Positions 10,757-20,955 of a stretch of DNA of 64,000 nucleotides are shown in pieces. Made by a program: the position numbers and the translations under genes. The notes beneath the pieces were generated by a model. The model saw only the letters and a program-made list of their open reading frames with translations, was not told where the DNA came from and searched no databases. The stretch lies in contig JAAWQC010000002.1 in NCBI GenBank assembly GCA_022800315.1, positions 53,633 to 117,632 on the forward strand. Reading direction: 5' to 3'. Positions within the stretch are counted from its first letter, which is position 1, and every line of letters begins with the position of its first letter. Source of the stretch: Clostridiales bacterium (GTDB lineage Bacteria; Bacillota; Clostridia; Oscillospirales; Acutalibacteraceae).

Positions 10757-10765
10757 GGTGGCTGT

Positions 10766-11542
10766 ATGCGTTATACACAGGAAAACGCCCGTATTTTAGC
10801 AATCGACGAATGTGCTCCCGGCATCTATAACTGCACCCTGTCCGCACCCCGTATCGCCGCTTCAGCGTCGGTGGGCCAGTTTGTCGGGGTGCTGTGCGAG
10901 GGATATACGCTGCGCCGTCCCATTTCCCTGTGCGGCTTCGACGCTTCGCTGGGAATCCTGCGCCTGGTATTCGAGGTACGGGGAAAAGGCACCGCCTGGA
11001 TGGCGAAACGGCAGGCGGGGGAGAGCTTTGATCTCATCGGGCCGCTGGGGCACGGCTTCCCGCTGCTCGACCCGTCGAAAAAGGCCGTGCTGGTAGGGGG
11101 AGGTATCGGCACCCCGCCTCTGCTGCCGCTGGCACAGCACTATGGAGAAAACGCCGTCGTCATCCCCGGCTTCCGCTGCGGGACGTCCGCCATCCTCACC
11201 GACGATTTCACCGCTGCGGGCGCACAGGTGATCCTGTGCACCGACGACGGATCTGCGGGCTTCCACGGCTTTACCACCCAGGCGCTCCAAACCTGGCTGG
11301 ATGCCCATACCTGCGATGTGATCTACACCTGCGGCCCCAAAATGATGATGAAGGGCACGGCAGAGCTTGCCGCCGCCCGCGGTATCGACTGCTACGTTTC
11401 CATGGAGGAACGCATGGGCTGCGGTGTGGGCGCCTGCCTGGGCTGCGCCTGCATGACGCAGGACGAGGACGGCGCCGACCATATGGTCCGTGTCTGCCTC
11501 AACGGTCCGGTATTCGACGGGAAGGAGGTGGTGTGGGGATGA
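10766..11542 (+). CDS. pyrK: Dihydroorotate dehydrogenase B, electron-transfer subunit
   Basis: A 258-residue ferredoxin-reductase-like protein that passes electrons from the PyrD flavin to NAD+. The FAD-binding RRPISLCGF motif and the NAD-binding LVGGGIGTPPLLPLA glycine segment are present. The [2Fe-2S] cysteines lie in ERMGCGVGACLGCAC and the later VCLNGPVF, the PyrK pattern. It starts 9 bases after carB and its stop overlaps the pyrD start (ATGA), so translation is coupled. Confidence 0.95.
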   Translation: MRYTQENARILAIDECAPGIYNCTLSAPRIAASASVGQFVGVLCEGYTLRRPISLCGFDASLGILRLVFEVRGKGTAWMAKRQAGESFDLIGPLGHGFPLLDPSKKAVLVGGGIGTPPLLPLAQHYGENAVVIPGFRCGTSAILTDDFTAAGAQVILCTDDGSAGFHGFTTQALQTWLDAHTCDVIYTCGPKMMMKGTAELAAARGIDCYVSMEERMGCGVGACLGCACMTQDEDGADHMVRVCLNGPVFDGKEVVWG

Positions 11543-12450
11543 GTGATCTGCGTGTCAACATCGCCGGCGTGGAGCTGAAAAATCCCGTGATAGCCGCCTC
11601 TGGCACCTTCGGCTACGGTATGGAATACAACGAATTTTATCCGGTTTCCCTGCTGGGCGGCATTTCCTGCAAAGGCACCACCCTGCTGGAAAGGAAGGGC
11701 AACCCGCCCTCCCGCATAGCGGAAACTCCCTCCGGCATGCTCAACAGTGTGGGTTTGCAGAATCCGGGAGTGGATCAGTTTTTATCCACCTATCTGCCGT
11801 GGCTTTTGCAGCAGGATACCGTCGTAATCGCCAACATGGCCGGCAGCACGCTGGAGGACTATTGCGCCATGGCAGAAAAGCTGGACGGTTCCGCCGTCCA
11901 TATGGTGGAGTTGAATATCTCCTGTCCCAACGTGAAGGAGGGGGGCGCCAGCTTCGGCACCTCCTGCCACAGCGTGGAGCAGGTGACGGCGGAAGTGCGG
12001 CGTCGCTGCCGCAAACCCCTTATCGTCAAACTGACGCCCAATGTCACCAGCATCGGCGACATAGCCCAGGCAGCGCAGGATGCGGGCGCCGACGCCCTGT
12101 CCCTGATCAACACCCTCACCGGCATGCGCATTGATCTGCGTACCCGCCGCCCGATCCTGCACAACAACACCGGCGGCCTGTCGGGACCGGCGGTGTTCCC
12201 GGTGGCCGTCCGTATGGTGCGGGAAGTGTACAAACGGGTGAAGATTCCCCTGATCGGCATCGGCGGTATCTCCGCGTGGGAGGACGCAGCGGAAATGATG
12301 ATGGCCGGAGCCTCCGCCGTACAGGTCGGTACCGCGAATTTCCACGATCCCATGGCCATGCCGAAGATCATCGAGGGACTGGACCGCTTTGCCGATCAGA
12401 ATCGGATCGGCAGTATCGCCGAACTGACCGGAACAGTTCGGGAGTGGTAA
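11539..12450 (+). CDS. pyrD: Dihydroorotate dehydrogenase B, catalytic subunit
   Basis: A 303-residue class 1B dihydroorotate dehydrogenase, an FMN TIM barrel that oxidises dihydroorotate to orotate. Start MSDLRVNIAGVELKNPVIAA at the ATGA overlap with pyrK, preceded by GGAGGTGG. Key segments: ASGTFGYG, NSVGLQNPG, NISCPNVKEGG followed by a Cys (GTSCHS) that is the class 1B active-site base, and GIGGISAWEDA. Pairing with pyrK confirms the NAD-dependent heterotetramer type. Last gene of the pyr operon. Confidence 0.96.
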   Translation: MSDLRVNIAGVELKNPVIAASGTFGYGMEYNEFYPVSLLGGISCKGTTLLERKGNPPSRIAETPSGMLNSVGLQNPGVDQFLSTYLPWLLQQDTVVIANMAGSTLEDYCAMAEKLDGSAVHMVELNISCPNVKEGGASFGTSCHSVEQVTAEVRRRCRKPLIVKLTPNVTSIGDIAQAAQDAGADALSLINTLTGMRIDLRTRRPILHNNTGGLSGPAVFPVAVRMVREVYKRVKIPLIGIGGISAWEDAAEMMMAGASAVQVGTANFHDPMAMPKIIEGLDRFADQNRIGSIAELTGTVREW

Positions 12451-12467
12451 GAGAATAAAACGGCTGT

Positions 12468-12500
12468 GGAAGCTCCTGTTTTAGCAGGGGCTTCCGCTTT
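12468..12500 (+). terminator. Probable terminator of the pyr operon
   Basis: GGAAGCTCCTG pairs with CAGGGGCTTCC (one G-U pair) across a 6-base loop, followed by only a short T-rich stretch, so some read-through into the next gene is likely. Confidence 0.45.
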
Positions 12501-12535
12501 CAATCGGGTATCAGTACACTTTCAGGAGGATGGAC

Positions 12536-13201
12536 ATGACGATCCTGTATCTTGTGCGGCATTGCGAGGCTTTCGGCAACATTAAGCGGATCTTCCAGGG
12601 GCATATCGACAGTGAAATCAGCGACAACGGGCAAAAACAGCTGGACCGCCTGACCGAGCGGTTTCGCGATATCCCGCTGGACGGGATCGTATCCAGTCCG
12701 CTGAAGCGGGCGTATTTGACCGCCCAGGCGGTAAACGGCGATCGGGGACTGCCGGTGGAAACCGACAGACGCCTGATGGAGATCAACGGCGGCCGGTGGG
12801 AAGGAAAGCCGTGGGACGATCTGGACGGCCTGTATCCCGAGGAAAGCGCCGCCTGGCTTAAGGCGCCCTGGGATTTCCATCCGGAAGAGGGGGAAAGCAT
12901 GCGGGCCGTCTATGAACGCATGGCGGCAGCGCTCACCGATATCGCCCGGCGTTACGAGGGGAAAACGGTGGCGGTGGCCTCCCATGGCTGCGCTATCCGA
13001 AACGCCCTTTGCTGGATGCGCGGCTGGCCGGTGGAGCGGTTGAACGAAGTCCCGTGGGCGGACAATACGTCGGTAGCCCTGCTGGAATTCGATGACCACC
13101 CCCACGGGGAGCCATCCCGCCGGATCGTGTACGAAAACGACAATTCCCATCTGGGAAAGGAAATCTCCACCTTTGAAAAACAGTCGTGGTGGCGCAAATA
13201 A
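12536..13201 (+). CDS. Histidine phosphatase family protein
   Basis: A 221-residue phosphoglycerate-mutase-like phosphatase. The N-terminal motif is LVRHCEAFGN, with the phosphoacceptor His and Cys in place of the usual Gly after it. The second His is in VASHGCAIRNAL, and the acidic/arginine segment is SSPLKRAYLTAQ. The ATG at 12536 is 6 bases from AGGAGG and is preferred over the in-frame ATG at 12530. Family members remove phosphate from small molecules, for example 3-phosphoglycerate or alpha-ribazole phosphate; the substrate is not evident. It follows pyrD and precedes ruvX. Confidence 0.85.
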   Translation: MTILYLVRHCEAFGNIKRIFQGHIDSEISDNGQKQLDRLTERFRDIPLDGIVSSPLKRAYLTAQAVNGDRGLPVETDRRLMEINGGRWEGKPWDDLDGLYPEESAAWLKAPWDFHPEEGESMRAVYERMAAALTDIARRYEGKTVAVASHGCAIRNALCWMRGWPVERLNEVPWADNTSVALLEFDDHPHGEPSRRIVYENDNSHLGKEISTFEKQSWWRK

Positions 13202-13229
13202 AGCCGCCGAAAAGACAGGGACAGACGGG

Positions 13230-13661
13230 ATGGATAACGTTATGAAAATACTCAGTGTGGATTTGGGTGTGGCCCGCACCGGCCTGGCTGTCTGCGATTC
13301 CGCCGAACGGCTGGCGTCGCCGGTGGGAACCATCACCCAGCGGGATCGGGAAATCCTTATGAAGCAGGTGGCGGCGAAGGCGGAAGAGCTGCAGGTCAAA
13401 GCGCTGGTGGTGGGCCATCCCCGCAACATGGACGGCACCCGTGGCGACAGCGCCCGGCAGGCGGAGGAGTTTGCCGCCCGGCTGCGGGAAAAGACCGGCC
13501 TGCCAGTCACCCTGTGGGACGAACGGCTGACCACCGTTTCCGCAATCGGTTATCTGAACCAGACCGATACCCGAGGAAAAAAACGCAAACAGGTGGTGGA
13601 CACCGTATCCGCCGTCATCATCCTGCAGGATTATCTCGACAGCCGCCGCCGCGGACAATAA
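13230..13661 (+). CDS. ruvX: Putative pre-16S rRNA nuclease / RuvX-type resolvase
   Basis: A 143-residue RNase H-like protein of the YqgF/RuvX family. Signature ILSVDLGVARTGLAVCD (catalytic Asp), VVGHPRNMDGTRGD and LWDERLTTVSA, ending VDTVSAVIILQDYL. Two start codons are possible, ATG 13230 (MDNVMKIL) or ATG 13242 (MKILSVDLG); neither has a strong ribosome site. The family matures 16S rRNA ends. It is followed at once by a terminator. Confidence 0.92.
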   Translation: MDNVMKILSVDLGVARTGLAVCDSAERLASPVGTITQRDREILMKQVAAKAEELQVKALVVGHPRNMDGTRGDSARQAEEFAARLREKTGLPVTLWDERLTTVSAIGYLNQTDTRGKKRKQVVDTVSAVIILQDYLDSRRRGQ

Positions 13662-13664
13662 AAC

Positions 13665-13694
13665 AGGCCCCGCTTTTTGATAAGCGGGGCCTTT
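13665..13694. terminator. Bidirectional terminator
   Basis: AGGCCCCGCTT pairs with AAGCGGGGCCT, with a short T-run on the plus side and a T-rich tail on the minus side. It lies between ruvX and the type III glutamine synthetase, which converge. Confidence 0.85.
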
Positions 13695-13720
13695 CTGCGG
13701 GAAGAGGGATACGTCCGCGT

Positions 13721-15811
<2,091 letters not shown>

Positions 15812-15843
15812 GATGGCTTCATCCTTTCTGGCCCATATGAAAT

Positions 15844-15891
15844 AACAGCAAAGGCGCAGCCGGTCATATGACCTGCAGCGCCTTTGCTGTT
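15844..15891 (-). ncRNA. Leader of GSIII: ANTAR-type hexaloop hairpin overlapping a terminator-like stem
   Basis: Read on the minus strand, the first transcribed bases form CAGC-[AAAGGC]-GCTG (15889-15876), a hexaloop with A at position 1 and G at position 4, as ANTAR proteins require. The same bases can instead join a perfect 14-bp stem, AACAGCAAAGGCGC (15891-15878) with GCGCCTTTGCTGTT (15857-15844), followed by a modest T-rich tail (ATTT). The two folds exclude each other. Within the long stem is a GGTC-ATAT-GACC hairpin. No second A1/G4 hexaloop was found, so this differs from the usual two-hairpin ANTAR target. Confidence 0.65.
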
Positions 15892-15900
15892 TCTGGAGAT

Positions 15901-15929
15901 AGTATAGCGCACCGCGGAGGCAGTGTCAA
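15901..15929 (-). promoter_or_regulatory. Promoter of type III glutamine synthetase
   Basis: On the minus strand TTGACA (15924-15929), 17 bases, TATACT (15901-15906): close to the ideal vegetative promoter. Because the promoter itself looks strong, control is likely to come after initiation, in the leader at 15844-15891. Confidence 0.85.
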
Positions 15930-16030
15930 CCTTTTTTTATAAAATATGCAGGAATAACCTCAATGATAATTCAAATATTCCTGGTTACAGGCAGTTCAAT
16001 GCTCTTATATACAATATAAATGAATGATTG

Positions 16031-16048
16031 TTTGAAATATACTTCAAA
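16031..16048. repeat. Inverted repeat upstream of the glutamate synthase promoter
   Basis: TTTGAA, 6 bases (ATATAC), TTCAAA. It is centred about 25 bases upstream of the glutamate synthase -35, where an activator or repressor could bind. No protein in the window can be matched to it. Confidence 0.4.
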
Positions 16049-16064
16049 ATTTGGCTGAAGCTTA

Positions 16065-16093
16065 TTGACAACTAGAGGGGGGACGCGTATAAT
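16065..16093 (+). promoter_or_regulatory. Promoter of the glutamate synthase-glnA-carAB-dap operon
   Basis: TTGACA (16065-16070), exactly 17 bases, TATAAT (16088-16093): a perfect vegetative consensus. Start near 16100, one or two bases before the ANTAR-type hairpin. Confidence 0.88.
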
Positions 16094-16100
16094 AAAAACT

Positions 16101-16174
16101 GTGAACAAAGGCGTTCATCGGATCGGCATACCGGCTTTCATAGGTCGGTGTTTCGATTCCGATGGACGCTTTTC
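16101..16174 (+). ncRNA. Leader of the nitrogen operon: ANTAR-type hexaloop hairpin overlapping a terminator
   Basis: TGAAC-[AAAGGC]-GTTCA (16102-16117) is a five-base-pair stem with a hexaloop having A at 1 and G at 4, the same loop as in the divergent GSIII leader. Bases 16107-16121 can instead pair with 16159-16173: 15 pairs including two G-U, extended inward by a few more past a bulge. This is followed by TTTTCT, which makes an intrinsic terminator that stops short of the ribosome site at 16182. Binding of the ANTAR protein encoded at 20956 would hold the small hairpin and let transcription pass. A canonical second hexaloop was not found. Confidence 0.68.
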
Positions 16175-16194
16175 TGCTGTCAGGAGGCATGGCT

Positions 16195-17283
16195 ATGTGG
16201 AAGGAAGGTCAGGTTCGAATCCCGTCGGGCTGCGCAATTTCCGGTGTGATATCCCGGTCAGGCAGGTTGATGAGCGGAGACAGTATCGTGCGATCTATCG
16301 CGCTCATGCACGACCGCTCCAACGGCTTGGGGGGCGGTTTCGCTGGTTATGGCATTTATCCGCAGTATAAAGAGTACTACGCTCTTCATCTCTTCTACGA
16401 TACACAACAGACGCGAACCGCTTGTGAAAAATTCATCGACCGGCATTTCGACGTGGTCAACCTGTCCAAAATCCCGACGCGGAAAATACCGGAGATAACC
16501 GACGAACCACTGATCTGGCGATATTTTGTCCGACCGCTACCCACCCGCCTGAAGGACAGCCAGCTGGGGGAGGAGGAATACGTCGTCCGCTGCGTACTAC
16601 GGGTCAACCGCGAGATCGAAGGGGCTTACGTCTTTTCCAGCGGTAAAAACATGGGTGTCTTTAAAGCGGTGGGGTATCCCGAGGACGTGGGGCGCTTCTA
16701 CCGATTGGAGGAATACGACGCCACCTGCTGGACCGCGCACGGCCGCTACCCCACCAATACCCCCGGCTGGTGGGGAGGTGCCCATCCCTTTGCTATGCTG
16801 GATTACTCGGTGGTGCACAACGGGGAAATCTCCTCTTACGACGCCAACCGGCGTGCTATCGAGATGTATGGGTATACCTGTACGCTGCAGACCGATACCG
16901 AGGTTATCACCTATTTGGTGGATTATCTGCACCGTCGGCAGGGACTCACCTGGGAGGAGGTTGCCCAGGTGACGGCGGCCCCTTTCTGGTCCGCTATCGA
17001 CCAGATGCCTCCTGCGCAACGCGTACAGCTCTGTTATCTGCGCAACCGGTTTTCCAGTCTGCTCATCACAGGTCCTTTTTCTCTCCTGATCGGTTACCGG
17101 GACGGGCTGGTGGCCCTGAATGACCGGCTCAAGCTGCGCTCCCTGGTGGCGGCGGAGAAAGGGGACACGGTTTATCTGGCCAGCGAGGAATGCGCCATTC
17201 GCGCCATCGAGCCGGACCCCGACAGTATATGGTCGCCTCAGGGCGGCGAACCGGTCCATATCACCTACGACCGTTCGAATTGA
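16195..17283 (+). CDS. Split glutamate synthase: class II glutamine amidotransferase subunit
   Basis: A 362-residue Ntn-type glutaminase, equivalent to the first domain of GltB. The likely nucleophile is Cys13 in MWKEGQVRIPSGCAISGV, which needs removal of a 12-residue leader, much as in PurF. Other class II motifs are present: WTAHGRYPTNTPGWWGGAHP, VVHNGEI and LQTDTEVITYL. The ATG at 16195 is 7 bases from AGGAGG; in-frame ATGs at 16162 and 16189 are poorer. It would release ammonia from glutamine for the FMN subunit encoded 18 bases downstream. First gene of an operon of about 11.7 kb under the leader described above. Confidence 0.9.
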   Translation: MWKEGQVRIPSGCAISGVISRSGRLMSGDSIVRSIALMHDRSNGLGGGFAGYGIYPQYKEYYALHLFYDTQQTRTACEKFIDRHFDVVNLSKIPTRKIPEITDEPLIWRYFVRPLPTRLKDSQLGEEEYVVRCVLRVNREIEGAYVFSSGKNMGVFKAVGYPEDVGRFYRLEEYDATCWTAHGRYPTNTPGWWGGAHPFAMLDYSVVHNGEISSYDANRRAIEMYGYTCTLQTDTEVITYLVDYLHRRQGLTWEEVAQVTAAPFWSAIDQMPPAQRVQLCYLRNRFSSLLITGPFSLLIGYRDGLVALNDRLKLRSLVAAEKGDTVYLASEECAIRAIEPDPDSIWSPQGGEPVHITYDRSN

Positions 17284-17301
17284 AAACAAGGAGGAAAACC
17301 C

Positions 17302-18807
17302 ATGTCCCTCGACTTTTTATACCCCGTCTACGAGGTGATGCGAAACGCCGGCCGGTGTACCAACTGCCGTGTCTGCGAACGGCAGTGCGCCAACGGGGTT
17401 CATTTTTGGAGCGAAAAAACCGGGCGGATGGAAAGTGACGAGTCGAGGTGTGTCAACTGCCACCGCTGCGTCGCCTTTTGTCCGGCACGCGCACTGAAAA
17501 TCGTCCGCACCGACCATACTTATAAGGAAAACGCGAACTGGACGGGGCAGACCATGGAAGAGATCTACCGTCAGGCGGGCAGTGGCGGCATCCTCCTGTC
17601 CTCTATGGGCAACCCGCAGCCGTTTTCCTCTTACTTCGACCGGTTGCTGCTCAACGCGTCCCAGGTAACCAACCCCTCTATCGATCCGTTGAGGGAGCCG
17701 ATGGAGACACGGGTGTTCCTGGGAAAAAAGCCTGACCGTATCGAACGGGATGAGGACGGCCGTCTGATCGATAACCTGCCGCCGCAGCTGCAGCTGGACG
17801 TACCCCTCCTTTTCTCTGCTATGTCCTACGGTTCCATCAGCTATAACGCTCACGAAAGCCTGGCTAGGGCAGCGCAGGAACTGGGGACCTTTTACAATAC
17901 CGGCGAAGGCGGACTACACGAGGATTTTTACCGCTATGGGGGAAACACCATCGTACAGGTAGCCTCCGGCCGGTTCGGCGTGTTCAAGGGGTATCTGGAC
18001 GCGGGAGCGGCCGTGGAGATTAAAATCGGGCAGGGCGCCAAACCGGGGATCGGCGGCCACCTGCCAGGGACAAAAATCGCAGCGGATATCTCCAAGACAC
18101 GCATGATTCCCGAGGGAGCTGATGCTATTTCCCCGGCGCCCCACCACGATATCTACTCCATCGAAGATCTGCGCCAGCTGGTCTATTCGCTCAAGGAGGC
18201 TACCGGCTATCAGAAACCGGTCATCGTGAAAATCGCCGCGGTGCACAATGTGGCGGCTATCGCCAGCGGCATTGCACGCAGCGGGGCGGACATCATCGCG
18301 CTGGATGGATTTCAGGGCGGCACAGGCGCCGCGCCCACCCGCATACGGGACAATGTGGGCATACCGCTGGAACTGGCACTGGCCAGTGTGGATCAGCGGC
18401 TGAGGGACGAGGGCATACGGGATGCCATTTCCCTGATCGTGGGCGGCAGTATCCATAACAGCGCCGATATAGTCAAGGCCATCGCACTGGGAGCGGACGC
18501 GGTTTATATTGCCACCGCCGCCCTTCTTGCGCTAGGCTGCCATTTGTGCCGGGCCTGCCAGCAGGGTCTGTGCAACTGGGGTATTGCCACCCAGCGGCCT
18601 GAGCTGGTGAAACGGCTGAACCCCGACGAAGGTGCTAGGCGTCTGGTCAACCTTGTCAATGCCTGGAAACACGAAATGATGGAAATGATGGGCGGTATGG
18701 GCATCAACTCCATTGAGGCGCTGCGCGGAAACCGCCTGATGCTTCGGGGGGTGGGTCTGACCGAAAAGGAACTAAAAATCCTTGGGGTACGACACGCGGG
18801 AGAATGA
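17302..18807 (+). CDS. gltB: Split glutamate synthase: FMN/iron-sulfur catalytic subunit
   Basis: A 501-residue protein equivalent to the central and FMN-binding domains of GltB, with an added N-terminal ferredoxin-like domain. Residues 19-55 carry two cysteine clusters (CTNCRVCERQC and CVNCHRCVAFCP). The TIM-barrel domain follows: LFSAMSYGSISYNAH, TGEGGLH, IGQGAKPGIGGHLPG and LDGFQGGTGAAPT. The 3Fe-4S cysteines near residue 413-425 are in GCHLCRACQQGLCNWG. It condenses ammonia and 2-oxoglutarate to glutamate. No GltD is encoded nearby, so the electron donor is probably ferredoxin or another partner rather than a dedicated NADPH subunit. Confidence 0.93.
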   Translation: MSLDFLYPVYEVMRNAGRCTNCRVCERQCANGVHFWSEKTGRMESDESRCVNCHRCVAFCPARALKIVRTDHTYKENANWTGQTMEEIYRQAGSGGILLSSMGNPQPFSSYFDRLLLNASQVTNPSIDPLREPMETRVFLGKKPDRIERDEDGRLIDNLPPQLQLDVPLLFSAMSYGSISYNAHESLARAAQELGTFYNTGEGGLHEDFYRYGGNTIVQVASGRFGVFKGYLDAGAAVEIKIGQGAKPGIGGHLPGTKIAADISKTRMIPEGADAISPAPHHDIYSIEDLRQLVYSLKEATGYQKPVIVKIAAVHNVAAIASGIARSGADIIALDGFQGGTGAAPTRIRDNVGIPLELALASVDQRLRDEGIRDAISLIVGGSIHNSADIVKAIALGADAVYIATAALLALGCHLCRACQQGLCNWGIATQRPELVKRLNPDEGARRLVNLVNAWKHEMMEMMGGMGINSIEALRGNRLMLRGVGLTEKELKILGVRHAGE

Positions 18808-18837
18808 AGGACGACAGCCTTTAAGGAGGAAGCAGTC

Positions 18838-19563
18838 ATGATCATACAGGCGGGGGGCAAACACTTCCATCCGCTCAACGAAGAGATACGGGCAGCGGCG
18901 GATGATCACATAACGGTAAAGCAGTGCCTGGGACAACGGTACATCGGATGCGGCCTCAGCGGGAAGACGCTGACCATCGAAGGGACGCCGGGCAACGCGC
19001 TGGGCGCCTATCTGGACGGATGCCGCATCACGGTGAAGGGCAACGCACAGGACGCCACCGGCGACACCATGAACGACGGCGTCATCGTCATCCGCGGTTC
19101 GGCGGGCGACGCTACCGGCTACGCCATGCGCGGCGGCAAAATATATGTGCGGGGCAATACCGGCTACCGCGCCGGTATTCATATGAAATCCTATCGGGAT
19201 AAAATCCCTCTGCTGCTGGTGGGCGGCTGCGCGGGAAGCTTCCTCGGCGAGTATCAGGCGGGCGGCGTTATCGTGGTGCTGGGCCTCGGGCGACCGCCGG
19301 AAGAGCCCATTGTCGGGCACTTCTGCGGAACCGGCATGCACGGCGGCCATATCTACCTGCGGTGCAGCGAGCCGCCGCGAGATCTCCCTGTCCAGGTAAG
19401 CGTCCGGCCGGCACAGGAGGAGGATATGACGGTGATTGAGGACTGCCTTCGAGAGTACTGCGCCACCTTCGATCTGGATTATGATACGATACGGCGGCAC
19501 CCCTTTTTAGTCCTCAGGCCCAACACAAAAAATCCGTACAAGCGGCTTTATACAAGCAATTGA
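18838..19563 (+). CDS. Split glutamate synthase: GXGXG (C-terminal beta-helix) subunit
   Basis: A 241-residue right-handed beta-helix protein matching the C-terminal GltB domain. The repeated turns ITVKGNAQDATGDTMNDG, IVIRGSAGDATGYAM and IYVRGNTGYRAGIHM carry the GXXGXXXG pattern. The last 50 residues (VIEDCLREYCATFDLDY) form a helical tail. In full-length GltB this domain scaffolds the tunnel between glutaminase and synthase sites. It lies 30 bases after the FMN subunit and 41 before glnA, in the same operon. Confidence 0.92.
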   Translation: MIIQAGGKHFHPLNEEIRAAADDHITVKQCLGQRYIGCGLSGKTLTIEGTPGNALGAYLDGCRITVKGNAQDATGDTMNDGVIVIRGSAGDATGYAMRGGKIYVRGNTGYRAGIHMKSYRDKIPLLLVGGCAGSFLGEYQAGGVIVVLGLGRPPEEPIVGHFCGTGMHGGHIYLRCSEPPRDLPVQVSVRPAQEEDMTVIEDCLREYCATFDLDYDTIRRHPFLVLRPNTKNPYKRLYTSN

Positions 19564-19604
19564 TTTTGATATACTAAAGAAAAAGGGAAAGCGAGGATGA
19601 AGCA

Positions 19605-20930
19605 ATGGAGCTGACGGCAGCGGATGCGATGGAGTTTATTCGAGACAACGACGTAAAATTTATACGATTGGCTTTCTGCGATATATTCGGCACCCTGAAA
19701 AATTGCGCGGTCATGGCAGATGAACTGCCCCGCGCGTTTGCCGATGGATTTGGATTCGACGCATCCTCCGTACCGGGATTTGCGTCGATTGACCAATCCG
19801 ACATGCTTCTGTTCCCCGACCCTTCTACGCTGGCCCTGCTGCCCTGGCGTCCTCAGCAGGGACGGGTCGCCCGCTTCTACTGCGATATACGATATCCCGA
19901 TGGGCGTCCTTTCGAAGGAGACGGCCGCCGGCTGCTGAAAAAGACCGTGGAAATGACAAGGGAGAAGGGCTATACCTGCCGGGTCGGAGCGGAGTGCGAA
20001 TTTTATCTGTTTGAAACCGATGAGAGGGGCAACCCAACCTGTCGGCCGCAGGACGAAGCTGGTTTTATGGATGTAGCGCCGCTGGACAGGGGAGAAAATG
20101 TTCGGCGGGAAATCTGCCTGGCGCTGGAGGAACTGGGCATTGCGCCGGTATCTTCCCATCATGAGCTGGGGCCGGGACAGAACGAGGTTGATTTCAAGTA
20201 TGCGGAGGCGCTGGAAACGGCTGATAATCTGATAACCTTCAAGATGGCGGTCAAAACCATCGCTTCCCTGAACGGACTGCACGCTTCTTTTCTGCCAAAA
20301 CCGCTGCCCTGTCAGGGTGGCAGCGGCCTGCATGTCAATCTATCCCTGTTGCGTGAGGGGCACAATCTGTTCCGCAGCGGCAGAGAGCCGGCGGAGCATT
20401 CGTCGGAAGCGGAGAGTTTTATCGCCGGCATTCTGAACCGCGTCAAAGAAATGACGGCATTTTTAAACCCGCTGACCAATTCGTACCGGCGGTTCGGCGC
20501 TTTTGAGGCGCCTCTCTATATTGCCTGGTCTCATCAGAATCGTTCCGAGCTGGTGCGGATTCCCGCAGCAAGTGGTGAGAATCTCCGCATGGAACTGCGC
20601 TCCCCCGATCCCACCTGTAACCCCTATCTGGCTTTCTCCCTGCTTATCGCCGCGGGAATGGAGGGAATCGAGAGGAATCAGCCGCTGTCTCCCGCCTCCA
20701 ATTTCGACCTGAACGCGGCAGATGAGAGTCGGCTGCAGGAACTGGACAGCCTTCCCTCATCCCTGATCGAAGCGTTGGAAGCGGCTAAGAAAAGCACTTT
20801 TTTGCCCCAAGTGCTTCCTGCGGACACGCTGGCCAAATATCTGCGGCTGAAACGGGAAGAATGGCAACAGTACCAGCAGTCGCAGGATAAAGACACCTTT
20901 GAATCCGCACGGTATTTCGGACGTTTCTGA
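19605..20930 (+). CDS. glnA: Glutamine synthetase type I
   Basis: A 441-residue type I enzyme making glutamine from glutamate, ammonia and ATP. Motifs in order: the N-terminal FIRLAFCDIFGTLKN, the catalytic VGAECEFYLF, GPGQNEVDFKYA, GGSGLHVNLSL, TNSYRRFGAFEAP and MELRSPDPTCNPYLAF. The short form of the substrate loop (SYRRFGAFEAP rather than SYKRLVPGYEAP) is the clostridial type. There is no adenylylation-site tyrosine segment in the tail. This is the second glutamine synthetase in the block and is co-transcribed with the glutamate synthase parts and the ANTAR gene. Confidence 0.95.
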   Translation: MELTAADAMEFIRDNDVKFIRLAFCDIFGTLKNCAVMADELPRAFADGFGFDASSVPGFASIDQSDMLLFPDPSTLALLPWRPQQGRVARFYCDIRYPDGRPFEGDGRRLLKKTVEMTREKGYTCRVGAECEFYLFETDERGNPTCRPQDEAGFMDVAPLDRGENVRREICLALEELGIAPVSSHHELGPGQNEVDFKYAEALETADNLITFKMAVKTIASLNGLHASFLPKPLPCQGGSGLHVNLSLLREGHNLFRSGREPAEHSSEAESFIAGILNRVKEMTAFLNPLTNSYRRFGAFEAPLYIAWSHQNRSELVRIPAASGENLRMELRSPDPTCNPYLAFSLLIAAGMEGIERNQPLSPASNFDLNAADESRLQELDSLPSSLIEALEAAKKSTFLPQVLPADTLAKYLRLKREEWQQYQQSQDKDTFESARYFGRF

Positions 20931-20955
20931 CTGAGGATCCGGGAGGTGTAGAAGG

